15,121 nt of DNA from an uncultured Planctomycetales bacterium (GTDB lineage Bacteria > Planctomycetota > Planctomycetia > Pirellulales > Thermoguttaceae): the NCBI GenBank assembly GCA_937889015.1, contig CALARR010000415.1, positions 1 through 15,121 on the forward strand. Reading direction: 5' to 3'. Position numbers and translations under genes: made by a program. The notes beneath the pieces are model-generated. The model saw only the letters and a program-made list of their open reading frames with translations, did not search any database and was not told where the DNA came from. Positions 1 through 7,088 of this stretch are shown in pieces; the first letter of the stretch is position 1; each line of letters begins with the position of its first letter.

Positions 1-33
1 TGTGGGGCGGCGGCGTCTTTGCGACCGCGGCGT

Positions 34-75
34 GCCCTCACCCCCTGCCCCTCTCCCGCAGGCGGGAGAGGGGAG
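34..75. repeat. Palindromic intergenic repeat, copy A
   Basis: This 42-nt element consists of a short C-rich leader (GCCCTCACCCCCTG) followed by a perfect 12-bp inverted repeat: arms at 48-59 and 62-73 with a 2-nt AG loop. It matches the element at 7042-7083 at 40 of 42 positions, and the only differences are the two loop bases. It lies about 60 nt beyond the stop codon of the dehydratase gene, the last gene of the minus-strand cluster. No T-tract follows the hairpin on the minus strand, so it is not a textbook intrinsic terminator. A REP-like dispersed element or 3'-end stability hairpin fits better. Confidence 0.85.
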
Positions 76-96
76 TTGCTTTGGTGCGCGCTAGCC

Positions 97-119
97 TCTC
101 GTCCCGCGTCTCTCGTCCC
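97..119. repeat. Short tandem direct repeat TCTCGTCCC x2
   Basis: The nonamer TCTCGTCCC occurs at 97-105 and again at 111-119, a 14-nt period, between the stop codon of the dehydratase gene and palindromic repeat copy A. Nothing else is recognisable in the 134-nt end segment. The repeat may be part of the same dispersed intergenic element or chance in a low-complexity stretch. No function can be assigned. Confidence 0.4.
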
Positions 120-134
120 TAACCTCTTCTTCTC

Positions 135-1325
135 TCAGGTTCCGCCGACGATCGGATACCATTCCGGTCGCCGCGGGTCTTGGTGGTAGCGCGCGTAGTA
201 ATCGCCCATCTTCTCGTAGTACTTTTCGTACTTGGCCATCTTCTCTTCGTCCAGTTCCACGCCAAGGCCCGGGCCGGTGGGCACCTGGATCGCACCGTCC
301 ACGTACTGCATCTTGCCGCCGACGATGATGTCGTCTTCGAGGTAGTGGTAGTGGGCGTCGCCCTGCATGTTCATGGTAGGGATGGTGGCGGCGGTGTGCA
401 GCATGGCGGCCAGCTCGATGCCGAACTCGGCGCCGGAGTGCATGGCCAAGCCGAGGTTGAAGGTGCGGCAGACGGCTTCGAGGTCCTTGACGCCGCGCGG
501 GCCTTCCCAATAGTGCAGGTCGGTGAGGATCACGTCGACGCAGTCCATGCGGATCGCCGGGCCGAGGTCGTCGAACTTGTTGGGATACATGTTGGTGGCC
601 AGGGGGATGCGGACCTGCTGGCGCACGGCGCGCATGCCCTCCAGTCCCCAAGCCGGGTCTTCGAAGTACTGCAGCCCTAGCGGCTCGACACGGCGGCCGA
701 CCTGCACGGCGGTGGTTACGGACCAGGTGCCGTTGGGGTCCATGCGCAGGCCGAAGCTGTCGCCGAGCCGCTTGCGGCACAACTCGCAGACGCGCGCCTC
801 TTCCATGGGCGGCATGACGCCGGCCTTGAGCTTCATGGCGGTCACGCCCAGGGTCTGGTGCAATTCGACGCAGAGGTCGGCCATGTCCTCGGCGCAGGTG
901 TCGTCGCCGCCGCCGGGGCGGTCGTAACGCCAGAAGAGATAGGCGATCATGGGGATGGCCGGGCGCACGGCCCCGCCCAGCAGGGCGTGCATGGGCACGT
1001 TGGCCGCCTTGCCTTGGATGTCGAGACAGGCCATCTCGATGGCCCCGTAGAGGCGCGCGTTGGACAGGTAGTAGATGCTCCGCAAAACCTTGAGCTTGAT
1101 GATCTCCAGGTCAAAGGGATTGAGGCCGACGATGCGCGGTTTGAGCTTGAGCAGGGCCCCGCGCTGATCGCCGCCGCCGACTTCGCCCAGGCCGACGATG
1201 CCTTCGTCGGTGATGAGTTCCAGGACGGTCCGCATCAGGTAGCCCGGGTGCACGCCCGTGTTGTGCCGCAGTTGGGCATTCATGGGAATGGCCACGGTGC
1301 GCACGCGCAGATCAACGATCTTCAT
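135..1325 (-). CDS. Enolase-superfamily acid-sugar dehydratase, glucarate dehydratase-like
   Basis: This is a 396-residue cytosolic enzyme with no signal peptide. It is predicted to remove water from an aldarate or other acid sugar by Mg-dependent abstraction of the alpha-proton next to the carboxylate. The capping domain occupies roughly residues 1-125 and the (beta/alpha)7-beta barrel follows. Visible active-site elements are the KxK motif (K165, K167), metal ligands D196 (in RMDPNGTW), E222 (in YFEDPAWG) and N245 (in LATNMY), and the Asp-His pair D269 and H296. An Asn as third metal ligand and the KxK/His-Asp arrangement are known features of the glucarate dehydratase subgroup. The exact substrate (glucarate, galactarate or another aldonate) cannot be read from sequence. 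It is the last gene of the cluster, 13 nt after the GH10 stop. Its Shine-Dalgarno AAGGAAG overlaps that TAA stop, which suggests translational coupling and supports this ATG. Confidence 0.88.
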   Translation of the reverse strand: MKIVDLRVRTVAIPMNAQLRHNTGVHPGYLMRTVLELITDEGIVGLGEVGGGDQRGALLKLKPRIVGLNPFDLEIIKLKVLRSIYYLSNARLYGAIEMACLDIQGKAANVPMHALLGGAVRPAIPMIAYLFWRYDRPGGGDDTCAEDMADLCVELHQTLGVTAMKLKAGVMPPMEEARVCELCRKRLGDSFGLRMDPNGTWSVTTAVQVGRRVEPLGLQYFEDPAWGLEGMRAVRQQVRIPLATNMYPNKFDDLGPAIRMDCVDVILTDLHYWEGPRGVKDLEAVCRTFNLGLAMHSGAEFGIELAAMLHTAATIPTMNMQGDAHYHYLEDDIIVGGKMQYVDGAIQVPTGPGLGVELDEEKMAKYEKYYEKMGDYYARYHQDPRRPEWYPIVGGT

Positions 1326-1333
1326 GACACTCG

Positions 1334-1340
1334 CTTCCTT
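1334..1340 (-). promoter_or_regulatory. Ribosome binding site overlapping the upstream stop codon
   Basis: On the minus strand AAGGAAG lies 8 nt before the ATG of the dehydratase gene. Its first two A residues are also the last two bases of the TAA stop of the preceding GH10 gene. The arrangement fixes the dehydratase start and suggests that ribosomes finishing GH10 re-initiate on it. Confidence 0.7.
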
Positions 1341-2700
1341 ATGGTTTGAACGTGAGTTTGAATTGGGAGGGGCCCTTGTGGGCCAGGTTGATTTCGAACT
1401 GCCGGGTCTGGCCGCCGGAGGCGACCTCCACGGTGTATTGGCCGTAGAAGCCGCGGAACTGGGCCTGGCCCTGGGCGCCGGTCTTCGTCGAGAGGTTGGT
1501 TTTCCAATCGTGGTTGATCAAGCGATCGAGGGCCTGATAGGCGGGCTTGGGGTCCATGTTCTCGTCCATCAGTCCGCCGAGGGCCTTGTTCTCATTGCCG
1601 AAGGCCGTGCCGTCGCCGAGGTTCCACCAGGTGACGCCCGCCATGGCCGGAGTGCTGAACCAGAGGCGATAGAGGTTGGCGACGACTTCGCCCTGACGGG
1701 CCGGCCCGTCCTCGCCGGTGCTGTTGACGGTGATTTCCGTCATGTACAGCGGCAGGCCGAAGCGGCCCAGGCGCTCGTAGACGGCGGTCATCTGCTCGGG
1801 CGGATAGAGTTTACCGCTGAGCATGGCCTCTCGATTGTAGATATGGAACTGGATGCCGACCCCTTCCACACGAACGTTCCGTTGCTGAAGGCCCTTGATG
1901 AGCCCTTCGTACAGGTCGGTGGTCACGTGCGACTGGCTGGTGCCGTCGTTGATCAGCAGCCGGGCCTGCTTGGGGAAGAGGCGGCCAGCCTCTTCAAAGC
2001 ACCAGGCCAGGTAGTCGTCGGGCACCCGGTGCCACTGCTCGGGACGGGTCAGGCGCGGAATCTCCTCGTTGACCACGTCCCAGACGGCAATGTCGTTGCC
2101 GTAGCGCTGGGCGATCTCGGCCATATGCCTGGCGGCAAGGGTCTTCAGCCTGGCCGGGTCCTTCGGATCGATCCAGTCGGGCATGAACTTGGTCTTGACG
2201 TACATCAGGGCGTGGCCTTTGGTGGTGATGCCGTGGGCCTTGCACCACTTGACGAGCTGATCGGGAGGCGGGCGGCGCCACATGGGTTCCGAGCCTTCGG
2301 CAAAGCGCGGCTTGCCGTCCGCAGGCTCCAACTCGCGCCAGTAGAAGGGAATCGTGGCGAAGTTGAACAGCCGTGTGAAGGCCTGCTCGTACTTGCGGTT
2401 CAACTCGGGCGTGGCCAATTGGCCGAGCACGAACAGGTTGCAGCCGAAGAGGTACTCGTGGGTTTGCTGCCGGATGCTGAGCGACGCGTTCTTCAAAGGT
2501 TGGCCGTCGGCCCCCACGACACTGATCACGGCGTCGCCTTTGCGGCAACGCTCGATGTTGGCTTCGATCTGGGGCGCGGCCGCTTGCCAGGCGGCCTGGT
2601 AGGCCTCGGGCACCTCTGCGGCCGCAACGGGCGTCAACACTACCAGTAGATGGAAAGCCAACCAGCCCACCATCCGTCGCGCACCCCGTTCATGATTCAT
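1339..2700 (-). CDS. Secreted GH10 xylanase-like glycoside hydrolase (copy 1, divergent)
   Basis: This 453-residue protein belongs to glycoside hydrolase family 10, typically endo-beta-1,4-xylanases acting with retention. It has an N-terminal signal peptide (about residues 1-28, ending VAAA), then an extra beta-rich segment (about 55-90, ending in FGCN) shared with the second GH10 at 9785-11161. The GH10 barrel follows, then a short beta-domain from about residue 397. The acid/base is E212 in WDVVNEE and the nucleophile is E322 in YMTEIT. The conserved QFH (H286) and TWWNLGDG motifs are present. The usual GHxLxWH motif reads KGHALMYV (161-168), so the Trp-His pair of the glycone subsite is replaced by Tyr-Val. 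This suggests altered substrate preference relative to true xylanases. The start is supported by AAAGGA at 2709-2714, 8 nt upstream. The gene lies 13 nt before the dehydratase and 80 nt after GH13, across a long hairpin. Confidence 0.92.
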   Translation of the reverse strand: MNHERGARRMVGWLAFHLLVVLTPVAAAEVPEAYQAAWQAAAPQIEANIERCRKGDAVISVVGADGQPLKNASLSIRQQTHEYLFGCNLFVLGQLATPELNRKYEQAFTRLFNFATIPFYWRELEPADGKPRFAEGSEPMWRRPPPDQLVKWCKAHGITTKGHALMYVKTKFMPDWIDPKDPARLKTLAARHMAEIAQRYGNDIAVWDVVNEEIPRLTRPEQWHRVPDDYLAWCFEEAGRLFPKQARLLINDGTSQSHVTTDLYEGLIKGLQQRNVRVEGVGIQFHIYNREAMLSGKLYPPEQMTAVYERLGRFGLPLYMTEITVNSTGEDGPARQGEVVANLYRLWFSTPAMAGVTWWNLGDGTAFGNENKALGGLMDENMDPKPAYQALDRLINHDWKTNLSTKTGAQGQAQFRGFYGQYTVEVASGGQTRQFEINLAHKGPSQFKLTFKP

Positions 2701-2717
2701 CGTCGTGATCCTTTCAG

Positions 2718-2776
2718 GTAGGTCAGGCTTTCCAGCCTGACACGTCTATTCTGTCAGGCTGGAAAGCCCGACCTAC
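2718..2776. repeat. REP-doublet-like long inverted repeat between GH13 and GH10
   Basis: Two 25-nt arms at 2718-2742 and 2752-2776 are inverted copies matching at 24 of 25 positions around a 9-nt loop. Each arm is itself a small palindrome: GTCAGGCT, 4 nt, AGCCTGAC in the left arm, and the same with one change in the right arm. The element is therefore two head-to-head hairpins, as in REP doublets. The single mismatch becomes a G-U wobble in minus-strand RNA but an A-C mismatch in plus-strand RNA. It starts 4 nt after the GH13 stop and ends just before the Shine-Dalgarno of the GH10 gene. No T-tract follows, so termination is unlikely. A role in mRNA processing, stability or attenuation is inferred. 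Confidence 0.85.
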
Positions 2777-2780
2777 GTGA

Positions 2781-4292
2781 TTACTTCCCCGCCTGCTTCT
2801 TTCCCACAAAATAATCGAATCCGGCCAGTTCGACGCACAAACCATCCTTGGTCGACGCAACCTCCTCCGCCTCCGACACTCGGTCGTGAGGATTGCGGAT
2901 CACCTTCTGCATCCCGTCCTCAATCCAATCGGTGGAAAGCCTTTTTTTGACAGCCATCTTCTCTGCTCGCACGAGATTGCGATAGGTCGCCGCCGTTTTG
3001 TCTGGCAGATCGATTTTGACCCGAACAGCCCGGTTCGACAGATTGACCACCACCAGGATCTCTTCGTTCTTCTCGCGACGCACGTAGCTGAGCACCGACT
3101 CGGGCCGGTCGTTGGTCAACCACACCACCTCGCCCGCCGCCGCCAGGGCCGCCTCGTCGCGTCGCATCCGACACAATTGCTGATAGAAGACCCTTTTCTG
3201 CAGTCCGCCCGTAGGCACTCCCGCCGCCTCCCACACGATCGGCCAATGCGTTAGCAGATCCATGGGCGTCGCGTCGCCGATCTCCTGGCCGTTGTAGAGG
3301 AACGGGACGCCGTCGAGCGTGAAGTTGAGGATCGAGACGGCCTGGGCTCCTCGTTCGCCGAAGACCACATCGGCGCGTGGCAGGTCGTGATTGACACTGA
3401 AATAGATGAATCGGGCCCCGCGAGGGAAACGGTCGTGCGTCTTCGTCCACCACTGTCGCAGGCAGTCTGCAGAGGCCCCGCGAGTGACCACAGCTTGGCA
3501 GACAAACGCCCAGTGCGAGTAGTTCAGATCGAATGCCTTGAGTTGATCTCGCGGGCTGAACCCTTCCGCCAGCATTACGAGGTCCGGGCGGATCGCATGG
3601 AGCCGCGTGCGAGCTTCCTCCCAGAAGTCCAGCGGCACGGAACCGGCGCAGTCGCAACGAAATCCGTCGGCGCCGAAGTCTTTGACCCAGTGTTCCATGT
3701 TGGCCCACAGGTGCTCGCGAAGCTCGCGGCTCTTGAAGTTCAGCCGGGGAAAGGGCCAGTGGCCGGTCATCAATATCTTCCCTTCGGCATCGCGCTGGTG
3801 GAAGTCCGGTCGCTCCAATAAGAGGGACGTGGGACCCGTGTGCAAGTAGACCATGTCCATCAGCACATGGAGGCCCAGCTTGTGAGCGGTGGCGATGAAC
3901 TCGCGCAGGTCCGCCTCCGAGCCGAACTCCGGATCGATCTTGTCATAGTCCTTGATACGATACGGATTGCGGGGATTCTTGCTGGCCGACTCCTTCATCC
4001 GCTGGCTCCAGAACTCGGGACGCATGTCGTCGTCCATCAATTGCACGGGAGTCAGGTAGACGATTGTCGCGCCCAGGTCCGCGACGTCCGCCAGTCGCTT
4101 CGTCGCCGCGCTCAGCGTCCCTTCGCGCGTGAACGAACGCAGCCAGATTTGATACATCACGCCGCGGTGAAGCCACTGGGGCGACGACCGGGCAGCTTGT
4201 ACGGGGACGTTCTTCACAGCCTCTGCGCAGAGTCCAATCCCCGCCCACGGAAGGCAAAGGACCGTAACAACAAGGCATTGCTTTCGTAACAT
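2781..4292 (-). CDS. Secreted GH13 alpha-amylase-family enzyme
   Basis: This 503-residue enzyme is predicted to act on alpha-glucosidic linkages by the retaining GH13 mechanism. A signal peptide covers about residues 1-23 (MLRKQCLVVTVLCL..., ending GLCA). The barrel begins at HRGVMYQIWLRSF (42-54). The conserved GH13 regions are visible: region I is a variant, MDMVYLHT (145-152); region II is DGFRCD with nucleophile D214; region III is MLAEGF with acid/base E243; region IV is VNHD with transition-state stabiliser D303. A C-terminal beta-domain starts near residue 395. At about 500 residues it is compact; the subfamily (amylase, glucosidase or transferase) is not determinable. The frame stays open upstream to 4763, but that part lies inside the preceding gene. 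The start at 4292 is chosen for the signal peptide and GGGAGGT just upstream; 4304 is an alternative. Only 14 nt separate it from the preceding gene. Confidence 0.9.
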   Translation of the reverse strand: MLRKQCLVVTVLCLPWAGIGLCAEAVKNVPVQAARSSPQWLHRGVMYQIWLRSFTREGTLSAATKRLADVADLGATIVYLTPVQLMDDDMRPEFWSQRMKESASKNPRNPYRIKDYDKIDPEFGSEADLREFIATAHKLGLHVLMDMVYLHTGPTSLLLERPDFHQRDAEGKILMTGHWPFPRLNFKSRELREHLWANMEHWVKDFGADGFRCDCAGSVPLDFWEEARTRLHAIRPDLVMLAEGFSPRDQLKAFDLNYSHWAFVCQAVVTRGASADCLRQWWTKTHDRFPRGARFIYFSVNHDLPRADVVFGERGAQAVSILNFTLDGVPFLYNGQEIGDATPMDLLTHWPIVWEAAGVPTGGLQKRVFYQQLCRMRRDEAALAAAGEVVWLTNDRPESVLSYVRREKNEEILVVVNLSNRAVRVKIDLPDKTAATYRNLVRAEKMAVKKRLSTDWIEDGMQKVIRNPHDRVSEAEEVASTKDGLCVELAGFDYFVGKKQAGK

Positions 4293-4295
4293 AGG

Positions 4296-4302
4296 ACCTC
4301 CC
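4296..4302 (-). promoter_or_regulatory. Ribosome binding site that sets the GH13 start
   Basis: On the minus strand GGGAGGT lies 3 nt before the ATG at 4292. It favours MLRKQ... over the in-frame ATG 12 nt upstream at 4304, whose own upstream sequence has no clear Shine-Dalgarno. The spacing is short, so the choice is probable rather than certain. Confidence 0.55.
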
Positions 4303-4306
4303 ATGG

Positions 4307-6961
4307 CTACTTCACGTCGATTTCGTACCACACGGTCTGATACTCGGGCTTGAGCATGATCTTCGCGCCGCCGGCGGCCTTGTCGACCGGCAGCTCCTGC
4401 TTGCGCTCGCCGTGCGGATCGAGGGCGAAGCATTTGACCCGGCCGGGATCGGCAGGCAAGGTGATTGTGGCCGGCACGCCTTCCATCAGGACGGGGCCCT
4501 GGCCCCAATCGTCGAGCGTGATCTTGTTGCCCGACAAGGGCCTGATGATCTGGCCCTTGTTCTCCGCAAGGCCGGTGGCCGCCAGGAGGATGTTGGCGGG
4601 CTTTTGCGACTCGCCGAAGCCGGTGGCCTGGCGCGAGACGAGCGAGACCGTGGCCCAATCCAACCGTGTCTTGCCCACCGCGACCGAGACGCCGCCGAGG
4701 TCGATCGTGCGATCCTTGGGGAAACCGGTGAAGAACCTGGTGTGGGGCGTGTTGACGGTCCAATAGCCGGCGCCCGGTTGTTCCACATTCCAGGTCAATT
4801 CGCCGGTGTCGCTGACGAAGACCTTCTGATCCTGCGCGATCGGCTCCACGGCGGCCGGATCCGTGCCCCCCTTGCCCGACAGGTCGACGGCCGTCTTATG
4901 GATCAAGCAGAGTCGGGCATCGAACCCGAGCGAAGCGATGGTGACGCCGACCGCCTTGGTCCGTGCGAGCCGTTCGAAATAGGTGGGGTAGTCGATCGCG
5001 CCGACGATTGTCGACCTGGCCTCCTGGACATCGCCGCGCAAATACATGGCTGCGCTGGCCGGCAGATGGGCGAGGATGTCGGTGCGCGCGATCATGTCGA
5101 AATAGCACCAGGGGTTGGCGATGGGCTCGTAGTCGTCGGGGTAGTGGTTGTAGCTGTATTGGAAGAGGCCGTCCCAGCCCTGCAAGCGTCCGTAGGCGCG
5201 GAGCATGGGCTGTCCTTCGGCGCCGTACTGGTTGGGAAAGGGATGGCCGTACTCGCTGACGGTGTAGGCCTTGCCCACGACGCGTTGGCCGGCCAGATTG
5301 AGGATCGTGCCGCCCAGCGAGTTGACCATGGCGTCGTTGCCGACTTCCCAGTCCGTGCGGCTGTGGAGCATGTCCTTGGCCTTGGGGTGCCGCCAGTAGG
5401 AATGGATATCGCAGTAGTCGAGCTGGGACTGGACGTAGGGCGGGCTGTAGCCGAGTTGCGTGCCCGAGACCAGCGGCTTGACCTTCAGGTCCTTTTTCAG
5501 ATAGTCGTAGATGCCGAGCCAGTACTTGCGTTCGGTGTCGATCAGGAAGGCGTAGAAATCGGAGGCGACCGGGCGAGGGCCGAAGTCCTTGAGTTTGACC
5601 GCCGGGATCGTGCCGTCTTCGAGGCGGCAGGCCGGGGTGAAGTCGGTCTTGGCTCCGCACTGGAACGAGAGGTCGTCGATCTGGTAGGTCCCCGGCTTGA
5701 AGTTGGTCAGCCAGAGCTTGGCCTTATCCGAGTCGTCGGCGCCCAGGAACGAGTAGGAGAACATCTTCCAGTCGGGCCCGACTTCGATCTGCTCGTGCAG
5801 ACCCAGCGAACGCCAGCCGCGCTTGTTGTCGGCCACGGCCAGGCCCAGTTTCTCGGCCGAATCGCCCTGGGTGCGGCGGATCTTGAACGAGAGGGTGTAG
5901 ACCTGGTCCTTCTTGACCGCCAGGCTGCGGAACAGTTTGGGGAAGCGCTCGTTCCCTTCGCGCGTGACGACGATCTGGAGCACGCCGCCCTCGGCCTGGC
6001 AAGTCACCTGGGCGCTACTGGCAATGCAACTCCAAGGTTGGCCGTCCATGGGCACCGGCTGGTCGAACTTGCCTTCGGGGATCTGTTGGCCGCTGAAGGG
6101 CGTCGGAGTCCATTGCCAGGCCTTGAAGAGGGCGTCGGTCGAGGCGTACTTCCCGCGGAGCCAGGCGTTCCACTGTTTGCGCAGCTCGGCGGCGAACGGC
6201 TCGGCCAGGCGATCGATCGCGCCCGACACGTAGCTGCGCATCAGGGCGTTCTCGTTGTTGATCTCGACCATGGCCACGCAGGGGTCGTCGGTGTAGGCCA
6301 GGCCGGTGTAGGGGTTGACGTGCGTCAGCAGCTTGCGCGCGTATTCCTTCTGCAGTTCGATCATGCGCGGTTCGAAGTTGTCGAGTCCTTTGTCCGCCCA
6401 AGGCTGCTGGTCTTTGGGCGGAAAGCCGTCGCGCTCGTCCCAGGTGCGTCCGACGTGCAGGTTGATGTTTACGTAGATGCCGCGCTTCTTGAAGGCGGCG
6501 ATCATGTAGTCGAGTTTTTCGACCTGGCCGGGATCGAAGTTGCGCTGCGTGGCAGGGTCGTCGGCCAGGATACCCTTGAGTTCCTTCTCCATGAAACTGC
6601 CGTACATCGTGTCCATGAAGTGCAGACGCACGCAGTTCAGGCCCAGGCGTGCCAAGCGCGCTGCCAGGCGGTCGGAGGTCTCGTGGCTGGGGAAGTTGGC
6701 CGGGCCGGTGATGTTGGTCGCGTTGAGCCGGACGGGACCGGCATCGTTTACGAAGCGGCCATTCTCCGAACGCACAAATCCATGTTTGCCGGCCGGCGCA
6801 TCGAGCAGATGGGCCATGCTGGAGGCGTTGTCCGGACCGTCGTAGGAGATCACGAAGGGAAACAGGGGCGCGGGCTCCTCGGCGCCGGCGATATCGGGCA
6901 CGGCGGCGATCGCAAAGAGGACTGTGCCGGCCAGGAAGAACCAGGTACCGAGTTTGTTCAT
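4307..6961 (-). CDS. Secreted clan GH-A-type glycoside hydrolase with inserted carbohydrate-binding domain
   Basis: This 884-residue secreted protein has a signal peptide of about 27 residues (ending DIAGA). The catalytic region looks like a GH5-type barrel of clan GH-A. It has an early strand with LGLNCVRLHFMD (106-117), INLHVGRTWDE (166-176), an Asn-Glu pair in VEINNEN with putative acid/base E238, and YTVSEYGHPF with putative nucleophile E570. Between these lies a segment at about 305-435 (LYTLSFKIRR-like strands, DWKMFSYSF, GTYQIDDLSF) resembling a CBM4/9-type jelly roll. It apparently sits inside the barrel, which explains the wide spacing of about 330 residues between the two glutamates. 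A beta-rich C-terminal region (about 655-884) follows. The exact GH family and substrate are not recognised. The start codon has no Shine-Dalgarno; the preceding bases are CTCCCCCC. The gene lies 127 nt downstream of GH38, across a palindrome, and 14 nt before GH13. Confidence 0.78.
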   Translation of the reverse strand: MNKLGTWFFLAGTVLFAIAAVPDIAGAEEPAPLFPFVISYDGPDNASSMAHLLDAPAGKHGFVRSENGRFVNDAGPVRLNATNITGPANFPSHETSDRLAARLARLGLNCVRLHFMDTMYGSFMEKELKGILADDPATQRNFDPGQVEKLDYMIAAFKKRGIYVNINLHVGRTWDERDGFPPKDQQPWADKGLDNFEPRMIELQKEYARKLLTHVNPYTGLAYTDDPCVAMVEINNENALMRSYVSGAIDRLAEPFAAELRKQWNAWLRGKYASTDALFKAWQWTPTPFSGQQIPEGKFDQPVPMDGQPWSCIASSAQVTCQAEGGVLQIVVTREGNERFPKLFRSLAVKKDQVYTLSFKIRRTQGDSAEKLGLAVADNKRGWRSLGLHEQIEVGPDWKMFSYSFLGADDSDKAKLWLTNFKPGTYQIDDLSFQCGAKTDFTPACRLEDGTIPAVKLKDFGPRPVASDFYAFLIDTERKYWLGIYDYLKKDLKVKPLVSGTQLGYSPPYVQSQLDYCDIHSYWRHPKAKDMLHSRTDWEVGNDAMVNSLGGTILNLAGQRVVGKAYTVSEYGHPFPNQYGAEGQPMLRAYGRLQGWDGLFQYSYNHYPDDYEPIANPWCYFDMIARTDILAHLPASAAMYLRGDVQEARSTIVGAIDYPTYFERLARTKAVGVTIASLGFDARLCLIHKTAVDLSGKGGTDPAAVEPIAQDQKVFVSDTGELTWNVEQPGAGYWTVNTPHTRFFTGFPKDRTIDLGGVSVAVGKTRLDWATVSLVSRQATGFGESQKPANILLAATGLAENKGQIIRPLSGNKITLDDWGQGPVLMEGVPATITLPADPGRVKCFALDPHGERKQELPVDKAAGGAKIMLKPEYQTVWYEIDVK

Positions 6962-7041
6962 GGGGGGAGAATTCCGGTTCTTTAAGGATGGTCGTTCGTG
7001 TGTGGACGTTTGAGGATTGAGAATCCGGTGGTTCGCAGGAC

Positions 7042-7083
7042 GCCCTCACCCCCTGCCCCTCTCCCGCGAGCGGGAGAGGGGAG
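7042..7083. repeat. Palindromic intergenic repeat, copy B
   Basis: This 42-nt element matches copy A at 34-75 except for two loop bases (GA instead of AG). The 12-bp stem has arms at 7056-7067 and 7070-7081. It begins only 5 nt after the stop codon of the GH38 gene and has the same orientation relative to transcription as copy A. The 127-nt gap it occupies is the largest in the cluster. I saw no convincing -35/-10 promoter in the remaining bases before the GH-A hydrolase gene. It may mark a transcript-processing or partial-termination point, or be a REP-like mobile repeat. Confidence 0.85.
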
Positions 7084-7088
7084 ACGGC

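Noticed and set aside
34..75. Palindrome copy A as an intrinsic terminator of the cluster
   Set aside because: The hairpin is strong, but no T-tract follows on the minus strand, and the same element occurs inside the cluster at 7042-7083.
2942..2948. Run of seven T (A7 on the coding strand) within the GH13 gene as a slippage or frameshift site
   Set aside because: The reading frame continues through it to a plausible C-terminal beta-domain, and it does not form a canonical X-XXY-YYZ heptamer in frame.
4293..4763. Upstream in-frame extension of the GH13 gene to 4763
   Set aside because: The extra residues lie inside the preceding hydrolase gene, are rich in Arg/Pro/His shadow-type sequence, and would bury the signal peptide. 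The ribosome site favours 4292.
4412..6985. Long plus-strand open frame of 857 codons opposite the GH-A hydrolase gene
   Set aside because: It is an antisense shadow produced by high GC and third-position bias. The translation is rich in G, V, A, D and R without domain motifs, while the minus strand encodes a signal peptide and catalytic motifs.
34..7083. CRISPR array or insertion-sequence ends formed by the palindromic repeats
   Set aside because: There are only two copies 7 kb apart, with no regular spacers, no cas genes, no transposase and no target-site duplication visible.
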